Assembly (NCBI GenBank): GCA_032821775.1
Contig: JAVLRN010000012.1
Location: 620,001 to 684,000 of the forward strand
Length of the DNA: 64,000 bases
Source: Sanguinoderma infundibulare
Taxonomy: Eukaryota > Basidiomycota > Agaricomycetes > Polyporales > Polyporaceae
Direction of reading: 5' to 3'
Below, piece after piece: positions 1 to 10,949 of the stretch (position 1 is its first letter; every line of letters starts with the position of its first letter). The notes beneath the pieces were generated by a model. It did not search any database, was not told where the DNA came from, and saw nothing but the letters and a program-made list of their open reading frames with translations. Made by a program: the position numbers and the translations under genes.

Positions 1-1227
1 TACCGAAGAACTGGGCATGCGAATCCTCAATTCCGGGAGGAAGGTCTTGGCAGGCAAAATCGTAGAAGATGTCGACCAGGAAGACCATAGCTTGAACAAC
101 CTGCGAGAGATTGGGCGGAGGAGGCTGGGAGAAAAGCAAAGTAGTCGTGTGGAGGAAGAGATTGAGAAATGGAGTGAGGAATCGAGAGACCACGTAGTTG
201 ATTTCGGTGAAGAGAGCATCGGAACGAGCTTCGGCGCGCCATGGGCGGAATATTGAATGCGCGGTCTCGAGAACACCGATGTTGACTTCGTAATTTGAAT
301 CAGAGAGGGACACTACCAGTTTCTATAATAGGCGATCAGTTACGAGCAATAAAACGCATTGATCGTCCGACAAAGGCGATCCTGTAGGATCCAGCCATAG
401 AATACGTCTCCCGCTCTACTGCGTGTTCCACTTCCACCATGTAAGAGCAAAAACTTCGTTTCCACAACCCACATATAATAGGTTTACGTTTATCCAGGGT
501 GCGATGTGAACCAACTCTATCTCTGCAGCATCGCGCGACACGCGAGCCCCACCATCAAGTTGGCTACGGCAGGCAGTCGCGAGGCATACCATCGGGGTAT
601 GGTCATGGAACTTGGGGACAATGTGAGAACACGCAAACAGACGTCCAGATTGCTTCAGGACGCAGGGGACGCAGAGCAGGAGACCGCCACCGAGGAGAAG
701 CGCAAACGCGCACAGTACAAAGACAAGGGTACTCACATCGACCAGATCCGGCCACCGCTCAGGAAAGTCGCTCTTCGCGACCAAAGATATTGACTCTGCT
801 ACTTGCGCGCGGACTGCCTTGTCTGACGCGTTCGAGAGGCGTATCATAGCCGGGACTAGGGCTTCGCGCAGGGCCGCCCGGTCGGCGTCCGCGATAGGAG
901 GCTCATCCTACAGGGAGACGCGTCGCACTCGTGAGATCACAGAAGATCAGCATCCAGAATGCAAGGACGTACGTCTTCCCATCTCGACTTTACTACGTTT
1001 TTGAGGTAGACGCTACCGGCGAGACGGACGGCGCGATCTTGGGAGGACTCAAGGACAAGGGCGAGGAGGTGGCTGAGAAAACCGGACTGGACGCTGAGGG
1101 CCTGGAGGCTCTGTTCCGCCTGCTTCCTGGAGTCTGGATGGAGAGAGGCGAGGAGGAGAGACGGGAGCTCGGCCATGGCAGTCGGGACACACTCGACGAC
1201 AGCAGCCGCGCTCTCAGTTCTAGCCAT
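1..1227 (-). CDS. CSE1: Exportin-2 (CSE1/CAS), 5' part, runs off the window
   Basis: N-terminal part of the importin-beta-family receptor that returns importin-alpha from nucleus to cytoplasm with RanGTP. Three exons can be read on the minus strand. Exon 1 (from 1227) has the HEAT-repeat start with SLHPDSRKQAEQSLQ and SVYLKNVVKSRW. Exon 2 (about 910-741) contains AQVAESISLVAKSDFPERWPDL, matching the family's Asp-Phe-Pro-x-x-Trp-Pro signature of HEAT 2. Exon 3 (about 325-1) contains ETAHSIFRPWRAEARSDALF followed by NFACQDLPP-like text (seen as YDFACQDLPPGIEDSHAQFF). The gene continues beyond base 1. An alternative start at an internal Met (about 1176) fits the usual length slightly better than the Met at 1227. 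No in-frame stop is seen in the exons. Confidence 0.9.
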
Positions 1228-1399
1228 CTCTTCCTTGGTGTGTTAAGCGCCCATGGTGACGCACTGCGGTACCGCACTCGAGAGTTTGGACTGAACGAAT
1301 GTTTATGTAACATAACAGTAACCGCGCTACATGTCCACACTACATGATCGCGCACTACATGCGCTATGTGCTACATCGACACATTGTGCTCTGGGTAAT

Positions 1400-3219
1400 T
1401 TACGGCCGTCGCTCCACAATGGGCGCAATCTTCACCGCCGGTTCACGGTACGGGTTCCCCTTCATATCAACATCCACTATCTCGTGCGACTCGACGTCGA
1501 TGTAGATTTGCTGCGTAATGGACTGCACTGTGCGTCAGCATGCTGCATCCCGGGTCCCGAAGGAAGCAAGGCGGGGGAAGCCGGGAGAAGAAATGCAGAT
1601 ATCGAACACTCACCCGTTTGCTTGTGTCTTGGCGGAGCATATTCGCACCGACGTGCCTGGACCTCGCTGCCATGCCCATGTGGTGCTCATGACGCTGGCC
1701 GTTGGACGGATCGCTGGACTCGTAACGCCATCCGCTCCGTGTGTTCAGGCTTGACAGGAGCGACGCCGTATACAGCTTTGCCAGGGACATGTTGAAAATG
1801 AGGTGGAAGCCAGATGTCTTGGAGAAGAGAGGGCCATGATATCAGCAATGGGCTTTCGGTGGACACAGGTAACGGCGCCTCAGCACGGAAGACTACACCC
1901 ACAGTGACTAAGAAAAGAATGAGATCAACGATCGCCCAAACCGATGTGATGACACCAGTTTGAACGATAGCTATGCCGGACAGTATTTCAGTAAAAGACA
2001 TGGAACAAACCAGGACGGAAAAACTCACCGCGAATGATTTTCTGGATCTTGTCATCCATGGCAGGCATCCCTGCCTTGTTCTTCCGCTGTGTGTATGAAT
2101 GAAAAAGCCGTCAGCGTCAGCAGTATCGGCAGGGATGAGTTTAGCAGAATGCACCAGATACGAGACGAGGACGAAGGCGATCAAGGCGTCGCAGACTGCG
2201 GCGGTCCCGAGCCATATAATGACAATAACCTCGAACTTCTGGAACTCGAGAAAATTGGGTATAATCCGGACTGCTATGGAAACGCCAATACCGCTGACTA
2301 GAAGATGGAGACAGGATGAGTTACGGAGGATACCCAGCAGCGACAGGTGGTTGACGTACAGAATTGAGCGATGGCGAAGATAACGATGATGATGACTGCG
2401 AACCAATTCGATGTCAGGACCTTCGTGCGCCATGCGAAGAACAGCTGGCAGAGCACAGCTATAACAGCCTGCATAAAGTGTCAGCCAATTAGAAGAGTTG
2501 ATAATTCCCAAGTATCCCACCGTCGTGGTCGGGTCTGTATGGTGGGGAGGGAAACTTGGCTTAGTGGACGTAGTAAAGGTCAACAGCATGGTAGCATACC
2601 CGTTGCGAACACTGCAGAATAATACATCCATTAGAAATACTCACAGACAGGAAGACTGTTCCAACTTACACCAGCTTGCCCTCATAAGCGCGTCCTCGTT
2701 ACCTGGAGCGCGCTCGATTCAGCATGTGGAAAGACGAGCTGATCAACAGTCCTCACCGAAATTCTTGATGAGCGAATCGTAAGCGAACGCGATGTCGAAC
2801 GCCGTGTTGACAGTGTTGAAAACGAGCAACGTCACAACCTGTTTGAAACCTCATAAAACCCAACCCTATAGTGCACCGAACAGACCATGTCGGCGGCCAC
2901 TTACGAAAACCTTCATCCACGTCCGATCCCTACCCACACTCTGTCAGGACAAATCACAGGAACGACCGACAACGGTGAAGGCACTCACTTCTTGCACTGG
3001 GCGTAGTACATATACATCTGGCCGAACACAACCCCGTACAGTATGACGTTGAGGATCACGCCAATGAAGATTGGCCCATAGCTGCATATGAGTAGGATCA
3101 ATCAGAAGGCCGCACTCCTCGACGAAACTCGTACTCCTCGACCACATCCCTCCAAAGATAGATGACGCAATGAGAATACGAATTATGAACACTCACACTT
3201 GCTGTACGAACGTAGCCAT
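1400..3219 (-). CDS. DUF6534-type multi-pass membrane protein
   Basis: Seven-helix-like membrane protein of a family greatly expanded in Agaricomycetes and without known function. It is split into about ten small exons. The start MATFVQQV (3219) splices to YGPIFIGVILNVILYGVVFG, the typical first helix. Later exons give VVTLLVFNTVNTAFDIAF, then AVIAVLCQLFFAWRTKVLT, then VSGIGVSIAVRIIPNFLEF, then VIIWLGTAAVCDALIAFVLV. The DUF6534 signature follows: AIVQTGVITSVWAIVDLILF, then FHLIFNMSLAKLYTASLLSS and LNTRSGWR. The last exon ends IVERRP with its stop at 1400-1402. The cytoplasmic tail is short and polar. Family assignment is firm; exact internal splice sites are approximate. Confidence 0.8.
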
Positions 3220-5192
3220 CTTGCCGACCGAAGGCAGACGTCCGAGAGCGCGAGCTGGGGTGGGCTGGAAGCAGAGGATATCCACCTGCCCAAGGTGAAT
3301 GTTCTGGGGGAAGTGAGGATGGGAAAGAGCAGTCACCCAACGGACGGGAGTTGAAGCTTCAAGTCAAGGGGAGATGTGCGGGGGCCGGCCTTCAGGGCCG
3401 CCGTTGCCAGCGTGGATATATGTATTGTACTGACCGCGATCCCGACAGCAACTTCTCCGTTCGCAACCGTCGGGATACCCGCTTGCTCCTCGATAGCGTA
3501 GAGGCCTCGGAATCGACATCTGTTGATCCTTGGAGCCGATGAAGATAGATGAAGATTCGCTGTGGTGTTGCTCCACCCTCGCTAGACTTTTTCATGCCCA
3601 ATTGCCTTCGACCCTTGCTCTGAGAACTGTCTCGCCACAGAGAGCCCTCTATGCCGAGTATCGGAAGGCGGACGGGAAAACCTAACAACCAGTGTCAGTT
3701 AGCAGCAGGACCGTAAGCATGTCTGACCATATCGAAACACGAAATCTTAGTGTGCACAGTACGCCTCCCCATATGTCTATTCGTTCAGGAACATCGCACA
3801 TACGTTTATGCGAGACCAGCTAACGAAAGAGCGTGCACGTTGATAGGGCTCGATAGGGCTGCTGACAAACGCGGCCTCAGCACGTGAAGTGTCCAGTTAC
3901 GATACATGACGTTCTTACTGTAACACACCACAACGAAACCACTCAAGCACAGACGTCTGATGCTGGAGTAAACGTTTCACAGAATCGGTGGGTACTGAGC
4001 ACTTACTGTCGGTTGAACTCGGTGTTTCACTTGTTAGCACCGTGCCACAACGTTACCGGCGTGTCACCAAAGTTTCGGAAAGGCACTTCGAGGATATCCG
4101 ACTTCGATGTCTACGAATCCACGCAGGAGACCTTCGTCGACGCTGGCGACCTATATGTATTGTAAGGCAACCATGAGTGTTTTTAAAACAACTTGGAGAT
4201 GTGGCAACTTCCATTACCAAATCATCAAGACGTGTACAAGTACTGAGGTCGAGGCTCGAGGAGAAGCAGACGTCGCGCTCCTGTCGGCACATATCCGGCA
4301 CTACCAGCTTGGTGGCAGTGCTCCTGATGCCATCAACACGTTTCGCGGTGTTCAAACCGTCCACCATCGATCTTTGCCGATTATCCTTGCCTCGTCAGAC
4401 CAGGTTCTTACTTACCTCTAGCTCGTGCACGAAACTCGCCTGAGTTGACGCGTTATCAGCAGGTGTTACACAAAAGCTCGATTGCAGAACGGGAGTGCCA
4501 ATGGCTGAAACGGTTTGTACTACACGAGCTTGTTGCCGGGTAAGCATGTAATCGGTCCCGTGATCGAATTAATCTCCAGGCCCCCGGTCAACCCAGCACA
4601 GCCCGACAATCCGCCGCCATTCCGAAGCACTTTTTACACGTGTCTGGGTCTGCGCTGAGTCTGCTGTGCTTACTAAAATCGAAGGGCATGACGGAACGAC
4701 TGGTGCGAGAGAATAGCACTTGCCATTCGACTCCATGACAATACTTGCGCTGCTGGCCTGTCGGTGTCTCCTCGGCGGTGTAAACCCCAATAAGGGCGCC
4801 CAGATTGAAGACAGTGTCCCACCAGCATAACGAGAACTACAACCGATTGGCTCGTCAGAGGGTGAGTACATGTGTCATTGGGAGATGAAGCCGAGCCTCG
4901 AATGGAATCGGTCCATGGAACCCCTCCCAGCATGAGCTGAATCGCCGACGATGGTGACCGGTGAGTGCTGAATGACGTTCAATGCTGGTGGTAACCCCGA
5001 AGCGGCGCCGGACCAGACATCGATGTTGACACTCGCAGCACGCCCCCGGTCCCAACAACCGAGCAGTTGGTTGGCGACGGCGGCTGAGGCACGACCTGCG
5101 AATGGAAGTCATATACCCAACAAGTACAGCCTGACAGATGGATGCAACAGCGAACAGCCCAAGAAAGACATGCATCAAGTCGAGGAGGGACC
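3220..5192. other. Intergenic, no convincing gene
   Basis: Only short overlapping open frames on both strands, without domain signatures or consistent exon joins. A small direct duplication (GATAGGGCTC repeated) lies near 3842-3862. I see no RNA gene or mobile element. Confidence 0.5.
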
Positions 5193-6572
5193 CTACTGCC
5201 AATCGACACGGATGAGCGGCTGGTCGTACACCTGGAAGCCCTGCGCGTTGGTGATGACGCGAGAGTAGCTCTGCATGACGAAGAGATCCATTCATGAGAT
5301 GACATCCGCTCAACAACAGGGCAGGGCGTGACGTACGAGGAAGATGTAGTCGCCTGTGCCGTCCGTGAGAGCGGGGTGCGCGACAGTGGAGTATGTCAGC
5401 GTGCCTTCGTCGCCAAGAGCGCCTTGCCAAAAGAGCTGCATAAATTCAAGCAGAATAAGTCTCGACGGTAAAATCCAGATCAACATTGCACTCACGGACG
5501 GCGAAGTCCAAGGTCCCTCCGGGCTCGGCGCGGTAGATATGTAGAAGTTGGCGTTCGGGAAACCATCACCTCCAATCCACACAAATGACTATCCTCCGCA
5601 GGCAAATCAGTATCCTCGCCCTTTTCGGAGTCCACGTACAACAGCAAGACACTCACGTCCCACTTGTTGGAGAAATAGACAGTTCCCTGAGCCGAGCGCG
5701 TGTTCGCGAGCGTCACGCCCGTGTCGTTCTTGTTCGGGACAGCCGTCTGCCACTGGTCGCTGACGTAGTATTCGTACAAGCTCTTGTCCTCCAGCGTGCC
5801 CAAAAAGCCCGTCAGCGCGCACCTCGCCACGGCGAGGCCCCCGCTCGGCGTCGCGCCATACAGATACGCGAACCCGCCCGCGACCACGCTCGCGTCGTTG
5901 CCGTACCCGACCTGGTCCGCGGTCCAGAAGCCCGACACGTCCATGTTTGTCGTCGGGATAGCGCTCGCGTTCGCAATCTGGGACGTGACGTGGTAGATCG
6001 AGTAGTCGGGGGAGTTGATGACGGTCAGGCCGCTCAGGTGCGTGCGCGAGATGATCTGGTACGCGGACACCTCGCCGTTGAACGCGAACGTCACGACGGG
6101 CCCGGTGTTGGGCCAGCCGACCCAACGAGTCCCGTCGGCGCACGCGCCGAACACTGGGCACTCGTCCGCCTCGAGCGCGTAGAAGAGCGTGCCGTAGCCT
6201 TGCGGGGAGGTCAGCGCCAACGTCTGGGGGTTGGACTTGTCGGGAATGCCCGAGTAGGATGCGGTGTTGGCGACGACACCGATGAGCGGTTGGCCGTTTG
6301 ACTGAATCTGCTGGGTGTCTCGGCATACCCAGAGCTGCCGTGGAATGCTAAGCAGTTTGGAAGACCTAAGCGGAAGCGGGGAGGCGTACGGCTCGGTTGG
6401 CTTCCCATGCGACGGATACACAGGAGTCGCGGTTCAAGCCTTGCATATCAAGGGAGCCGTACGATGTGTTGCCAGCCAGCACAGAGTCGCTATCCTGACG
6501 TCTACGGTGACCAGCATTAGTCCTGGTAGAGCTGGCCAGCAACGCAGCCAGCAGAGTCAGTCCGAAGGCCAT
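5193..6572 (-). CDS. Secreted protein, probable beta-propeller (DUF4185/DUF5005-like)
   Basis: The first exon (from 6572) starts with a signal peptide rich in Leu/Ala (MAFGLTLLAALLASS) and continues to the Cys-containing SLDMQGLNRDSCVSVAWE. The main exons carry blade-like Gly/Trp/Tyr-rich strands: WVGWPNTGPVVTFAFNGEVS, SGFWTADQVGYGNDASVVAG, SLYEYYVSDQWQTAVPNKND and FSNKWDVSVLLLYVD. The next exon holds WIGGDGFPNANFYISTAPSP, which resembles the sugar-binding propeller families DUF4185/DUF5005. The last exon ends QVYDQPLIRVDWQ with its stop at 5193-5195. Location outside the cell is likely, with a possible role on wall or plant polysaccharide. The family name is from memory of the pattern only; a glycosidase-like propeller is the main alternative. 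Confidence 0.65.
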
Positions 6573-7874
6573 GAGTACACCGTGATGCGAGGTGGGGTGA
6601 ATCGAGTTGGGGTGGAGCAGATTGTTGACCTATTCATAGCGCGAAGCAGTCCTGCGCCATCACTCAGAAGCTGTTGCCATCAGCGGCACGGAGTTGTTAT
6701 TGGACAACAATTGAAGCAATGTGGCCGCTTCTTCTGGCAGAACGGGGTTCAAGTATTCTCTGGGCCCGTCTGGGGCGGTGTCCCGGGCATGCAAACGATG
6801 GGACCGTGACCGAACATGATTGGCGCCGCATTTCAGAGATGTCTGTGGGATCCTCCGAGCACGCTTCAAACGTTCCCGGTCCAGATGATACTGTCAAGAA
6901 GTCAGGTTACTAAAGGCGAGAAACATCATCTCATCGGTACACACCTGGTGTGATGCGCACGTCTTCAGGGATGAGCTTCCGCGATCTTGGGGGCAAGAAT
7001 TTGTTCAAAACACACGCCTGCATTACAGCTATTTGACGGCATGTTGAAGGCGATCTGGAGTGGAACGAACGAGCCTGAAGTGTCAGAACCGCTGACAGTG
7101 AAATGGCCCGGTGGATGAGACAGGCAGATCATACTGCGCACGGTCGCAAGGAGCTCCAAAGCTTATATGCCTAATTTGAGGATCAGCAACCAGCCAATCC
7201 TTTTGGCGTTAGCGCATGGGCTACTCGCCGTTGGCTCACCAGCACCTCCGACGGCCTCTGCTTTGTCCTCCATTACGATCGCGTCTCACATTCATGTAAC
7301 GTTACGCTCGCAGCCAGGCTTCTCAACATCCGACGGCCAAGCACCCCCGCAGGCTGTGGACAGCAGTCTGGACAACCCTGATAAGCGGACGGAGCCTTGA
7401 CGGGTCTAGGGTGGTAGCTGGGCGCTCCGAGAGGGCACCCTGCCGAAGCTTCAGTGGGACATCAACGGCTATACCGCTGGCGCGTCGCTTCCAAGACGCA
7501 CTATACCTTGCTTCGCGTCGCCGTACGCGTCGCGTCCATCCGCGGAGCGTAGGCAGCGGTCGCGGTCCCAAAGGGCCTCAGAAAGGCCTTATGGTTCACC
7601 CAGGTACGCAATCGTGATCACTACGATCGCCCATCGTCGACTCTGACAGCGCTCACGAGTGTCGAGCTTGACAGGAGGACGTCGGGCACGCACACCGCCC
7701 AAATGACAGTGTTGGGCGTAAGGCGCAGAGACGACGGCGTTTCAGACGTAAGGCCAAATAATTGTGGCAAGCCCGAATCTCTGATTGGCAGCCCAGGCCT
7801 CGGCTCGCCCTGCAGTTCGGGTGTCGATCCGCGCAGTCTGGGTCAAACACGCTGCCCCAGTGCTCCCTCCGCCG
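6573..7874. other. Intergenic, no convincing gene
   Basis: Short unrelated open frames only. The right end is promoter and 5' flank of the hydrophobin gene. Confidence 0.45.
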
Positions 7875-7880
7875 TATAAA
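7875..7880 (+). promoter_or_regulatory. TATA box of the hydrophobin gene
   Basis: TATAAA in the context GCCGTATAAATCGC, 172 bases before the hydrophobin ATG and followed by a CT-rich leader with CCTCG/CTTCG tracts, as seen before strongly expressed basidiomycete genes. Confidence 0.6.
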
Positions 7881-8051
7881 TCGCGGGGGTTGCCTGTTTC
7901 TGGCCCCGCTTCCTGGTCTTGCACCTCGTCCTCCCATCTCGGTCACCAGCCCTCGCCCAATTGGCTTCGCGCCAAACGTCGCTCCTTTGACCCTTCGCTC
8001 TTTGCTCTTGGGCTCTCGAACCATCCCCTTGCGGCCGCCTAGCTCCTCAAC

Positions 8052-8713
8052 ATGAAGTTCACCTACGCTGTTGCTGCCCTCGTCGCTGCCGCCGCCTCGG
8101 TCCAGGCCACCGAGACCAACGCGCACCGTCTCGCTCGTGGTCTCAACCCTCTCCCCCCGCGCAACTTCCACCACCACGCTTCTCGCACTCGCAAGTGTCT
8201 AATTTCTTCCTTCTTCCGCCAGGCGTCTATCTGCCTGGCTTCTTCCGTCGCATCCCGTGCAATCTCCGCTAACCAGAAATCTTCCACAGAAGACAAAGAT
8301 GCTAAGAAGCCCAAGCCCTCGGGCACTCCTTCCGACGATAACGGCAACTGCAACACTGGCCCCGTCCAGTGCTGCAACGCCGTCCACAAGGCCAACGACA
8401 ACGTCGTCTCCACCATCCTTGGCCTGATCGGTGTCTCCGGCGTTGGCGACGACGTTCTCGTCGGTCTTCAGTGCTCGCCCTTGAGCGTCGCCGGCGTTGG
8501 TCATGGTTCTTCCTGGTGCGTTTATTTGTTGATGGCCAAATGTCAAAATCCTGACGTTTTACGTCAATACAGCACCCAGCGCCCCGTCTGCTGCGAGAAC
8601 AACAGCCACGGCGGTCTCGTGTCCATCGGTTGCATCCCGAGTACGTTAAATGCATCACTCCATCTTGAGTACTAAGGCGCTGACGTCCTCGTTTGCCTAC
8701 AGTCTTCCTCTAA
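8052..8713 (+). CDS. Class I hydrophobin
   Basis: Small secreted amphipathic protein that self-assembles at air-water interfaces and coats hyphae. It starts with a signal peptide (MKFTYAVAALVAAAASVQA), then a basic and Lys/Pro-rich spacer. The eight hydrophobin cysteines then appear in canonical order: one in GNCNTG, a pair in VQCCNAV, one in GLQCSPL, one at the exon junction before TQRP, a pair in PVCCENN and one in SIGCIP. Splicing TCCTG/gtgcgt to tacag/CACC places cysteine 5, and a final short exon gives IFL and the stop at 8711-8713. An apparent intron near 8194-8288 (GTGTCT start, CTAAC branch, CACAG end) would break the frame if removed as I read it, so the spacer is uncertain. Confidence 0.9.
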
Positions 8714-10949
8714 TGGCCTTGCCTGCTCGGTGTGCAAAACCTAGAGTTGTGTGAGTCCGGGAGGGCCCGGCGATATCTGCACCCACGTTTAATTGCTTCA
8801 CACATTGAATGGACCCACCTAGTCTCGCTGGGCTCGGAATGTATCGCTTTGAACCCTCCCTCCCTCCTCCTTTCCCTCCCTGTTGCTGTGTGGTCCTGGA
8901 TTCAGATGGCGTATATGTTGGGCTTTCGGATCGTGCGCGTTATACCCTACCCAAATACTTACCTATCCCCGTAAACAAGCTGTGTGTAGTATCTGATGGT
9001 CACACCGTCAACGAGACCTTGTCGCGTTCTCTTTCGTATGCGCCGGAGGTTGTCGCTGGACTCCAGTTCTCTATGCCCTAGGATATCATACGCAAGCTTG
9101 GCAATTCGATTGCCGTGCGCTTCGGTTCGAGGTCGATCTCAACAGCGTGGGCTATATGCGTGTCGGAAGGCGTTCCATCGACTTTGAGTGCTTGAAATTG
9201 GTGAGTCAACTTTACTTCATGAAAGTTCAAAGGAAGACCGTCGGATCATACGATGGGCAGCACGAGGCTAAACGAACCGACCATTGTCTTCAACAGCCCC
9301 CGAGCAGTGAGGCTGGTACCGGTTCCCATTCCCCCCAGGCCAGATAGCGTGTCATTGGTGCCAAACAGCGCGGATTGCTCTCGACTCTAACATGCTCACA
9401 AACCGCATGTCTTGCTGATGAGGGTGCGTTAGAGCGGTTGGAAGAAAACGGGTGGAGGTTGCCGCGGAGTGCTCGGGACCATCCAATGCAGCTATGGCTT
9501 CCCATCACTACTCAGTACTCAGCGTCCAGAGCTACTGATCTCTTACAGACACCGATACAGCCTCTCTTCACGCTTTTTGGGCCTCGACACCTGGGTGCCT
9601 CGACGTCTACCGTCCCTGATACCTAGCTGCCCCTAGATCGGCTTGCCACCAAAATTTAGCTTCAGGGAGGTTCCTAGATCGCCGCGCCCTCCAAGTTCTG
9701 CAAAGATCGGTCGATTCAAGATATTGCCGGAGTCTCTCGCTGCCGCTCGGAATGGGCTATATGCGCATTTGCATTGCAAACGTGGGCCTTGTTTTTGGGA
9801 GGCGCAGGTCGCTCATGTGATACTAACATCCGGTGCTGACTGTCGTGAACGTTAACTCTCCTCCGACCGCAGTGCGAAGCCATTGATATTCTCGAAGTCC
9901 CACCCTCGGCCCATGATCTATAGTATGACGCACACTGTAACGTTCTTCTCCCCTATTGAAACCCTACATTGATGCATAGAAAGCCTTAGCAGCCCCGTCA
10001 CACAAAACGACTTCTGAGTCCGACCCGACCGATTTGGCACCCAAACTCTCCTAAACCTGCAGGGAGCGTACGTTTTGAATAAGTTCCGCCCTCTTATCCT
10101 CTCACACCGGGATTCTAGCTCTCCCTCATCCACATGCCCCCGCCTGTTGGCCTTGTGTTTGTTATCAGCGGTCTCGGTGGTCTCGGCAACATTGGTGCAG
10201 TAGAGCCCGTATAGCGCCCGTGGCCCAATCAAGTTTCTGTCCTCGTTGAACATCCGTGAGCAAGCTTTAGCCTCGTAAACAGTGACCGTCCGCGTGTCCG
10301 AGGACTTTGCGACGAACGTAGAGCACGTTTTTGGTGCGCGAACTCGGGTCCTGGACCACTGCGCTTCTAATATTCGCAGGCCCCATAGGCGCAACAATAA
10401 GCACCGTACGTACGGCCTTCTTCCCTACCGAACATCCGCTGAGTACTTCCCAGGTTTAGCAACCCGTTCAGCATTGTCCTCCCCAATTGTTATCGCGATC
10501 CGACTAGAAGGCCAAACACTTCTGTCGGCCTACACGGGCAAATGGTGTGGGTTGATCTCTGCGGCCCTATTGTGTGCGTGCTCTCGGTCCACGTCGCCGC
10601 GTACTTTGTGCGGCTCGGATGCGAATTTACCTTTGCTCACTGCAGACGCTGCACCCGTGACTCGGTCTCATAGGCGCATATACCCAGACCTATCCCCGAG
10701 CGAGGTGGCGTTGATGGGCTTCCCAGGCGTGTCAACAGGTCTGGTAGAAGGACCGAAGAAAGCGTAGCACACGCGCCGTCACGACTGGACCCGATGACCG
10801 TGGGGCGGCTGGCCCCACCGTATTGTGTGACGACAGGCGATATTACTGGCGTCCCTGCAACGTTGCAGTCATTGTAAGGCGCCGAGCGCGCGGCTTTAAA
10901 ACAGGGACGCGGAGAGGCACCAAGCCAACGACTCGCAACTCGGACCCCC
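8714..10949. other. Intergenic, no convincing gene
   Basis: Hydrophobin 3' flank, then about 2 kb with only short open frames lacking recognisable domains (the longest, at 9918-10397 on minus and 10282-10767 on plus, overlap each other and look random). The right end is the promoter of the first aldehyde dehydrogenase. Confidence 0.45.

Noticed and set aside
5585..6326. Long arginine-rich open frames on both strands inside the secreted protein gene
   Set aside because: They are shadows of a GC-rich exon; only the minus-strand frame with blade-like strands has sensible protein composition.
10282..10767. 161-codon plus-strand frame before aldehyde dehydrogenase A
   Set aside because: No domain, no splice logic, and it overlaps a comparable frame on the other strand.
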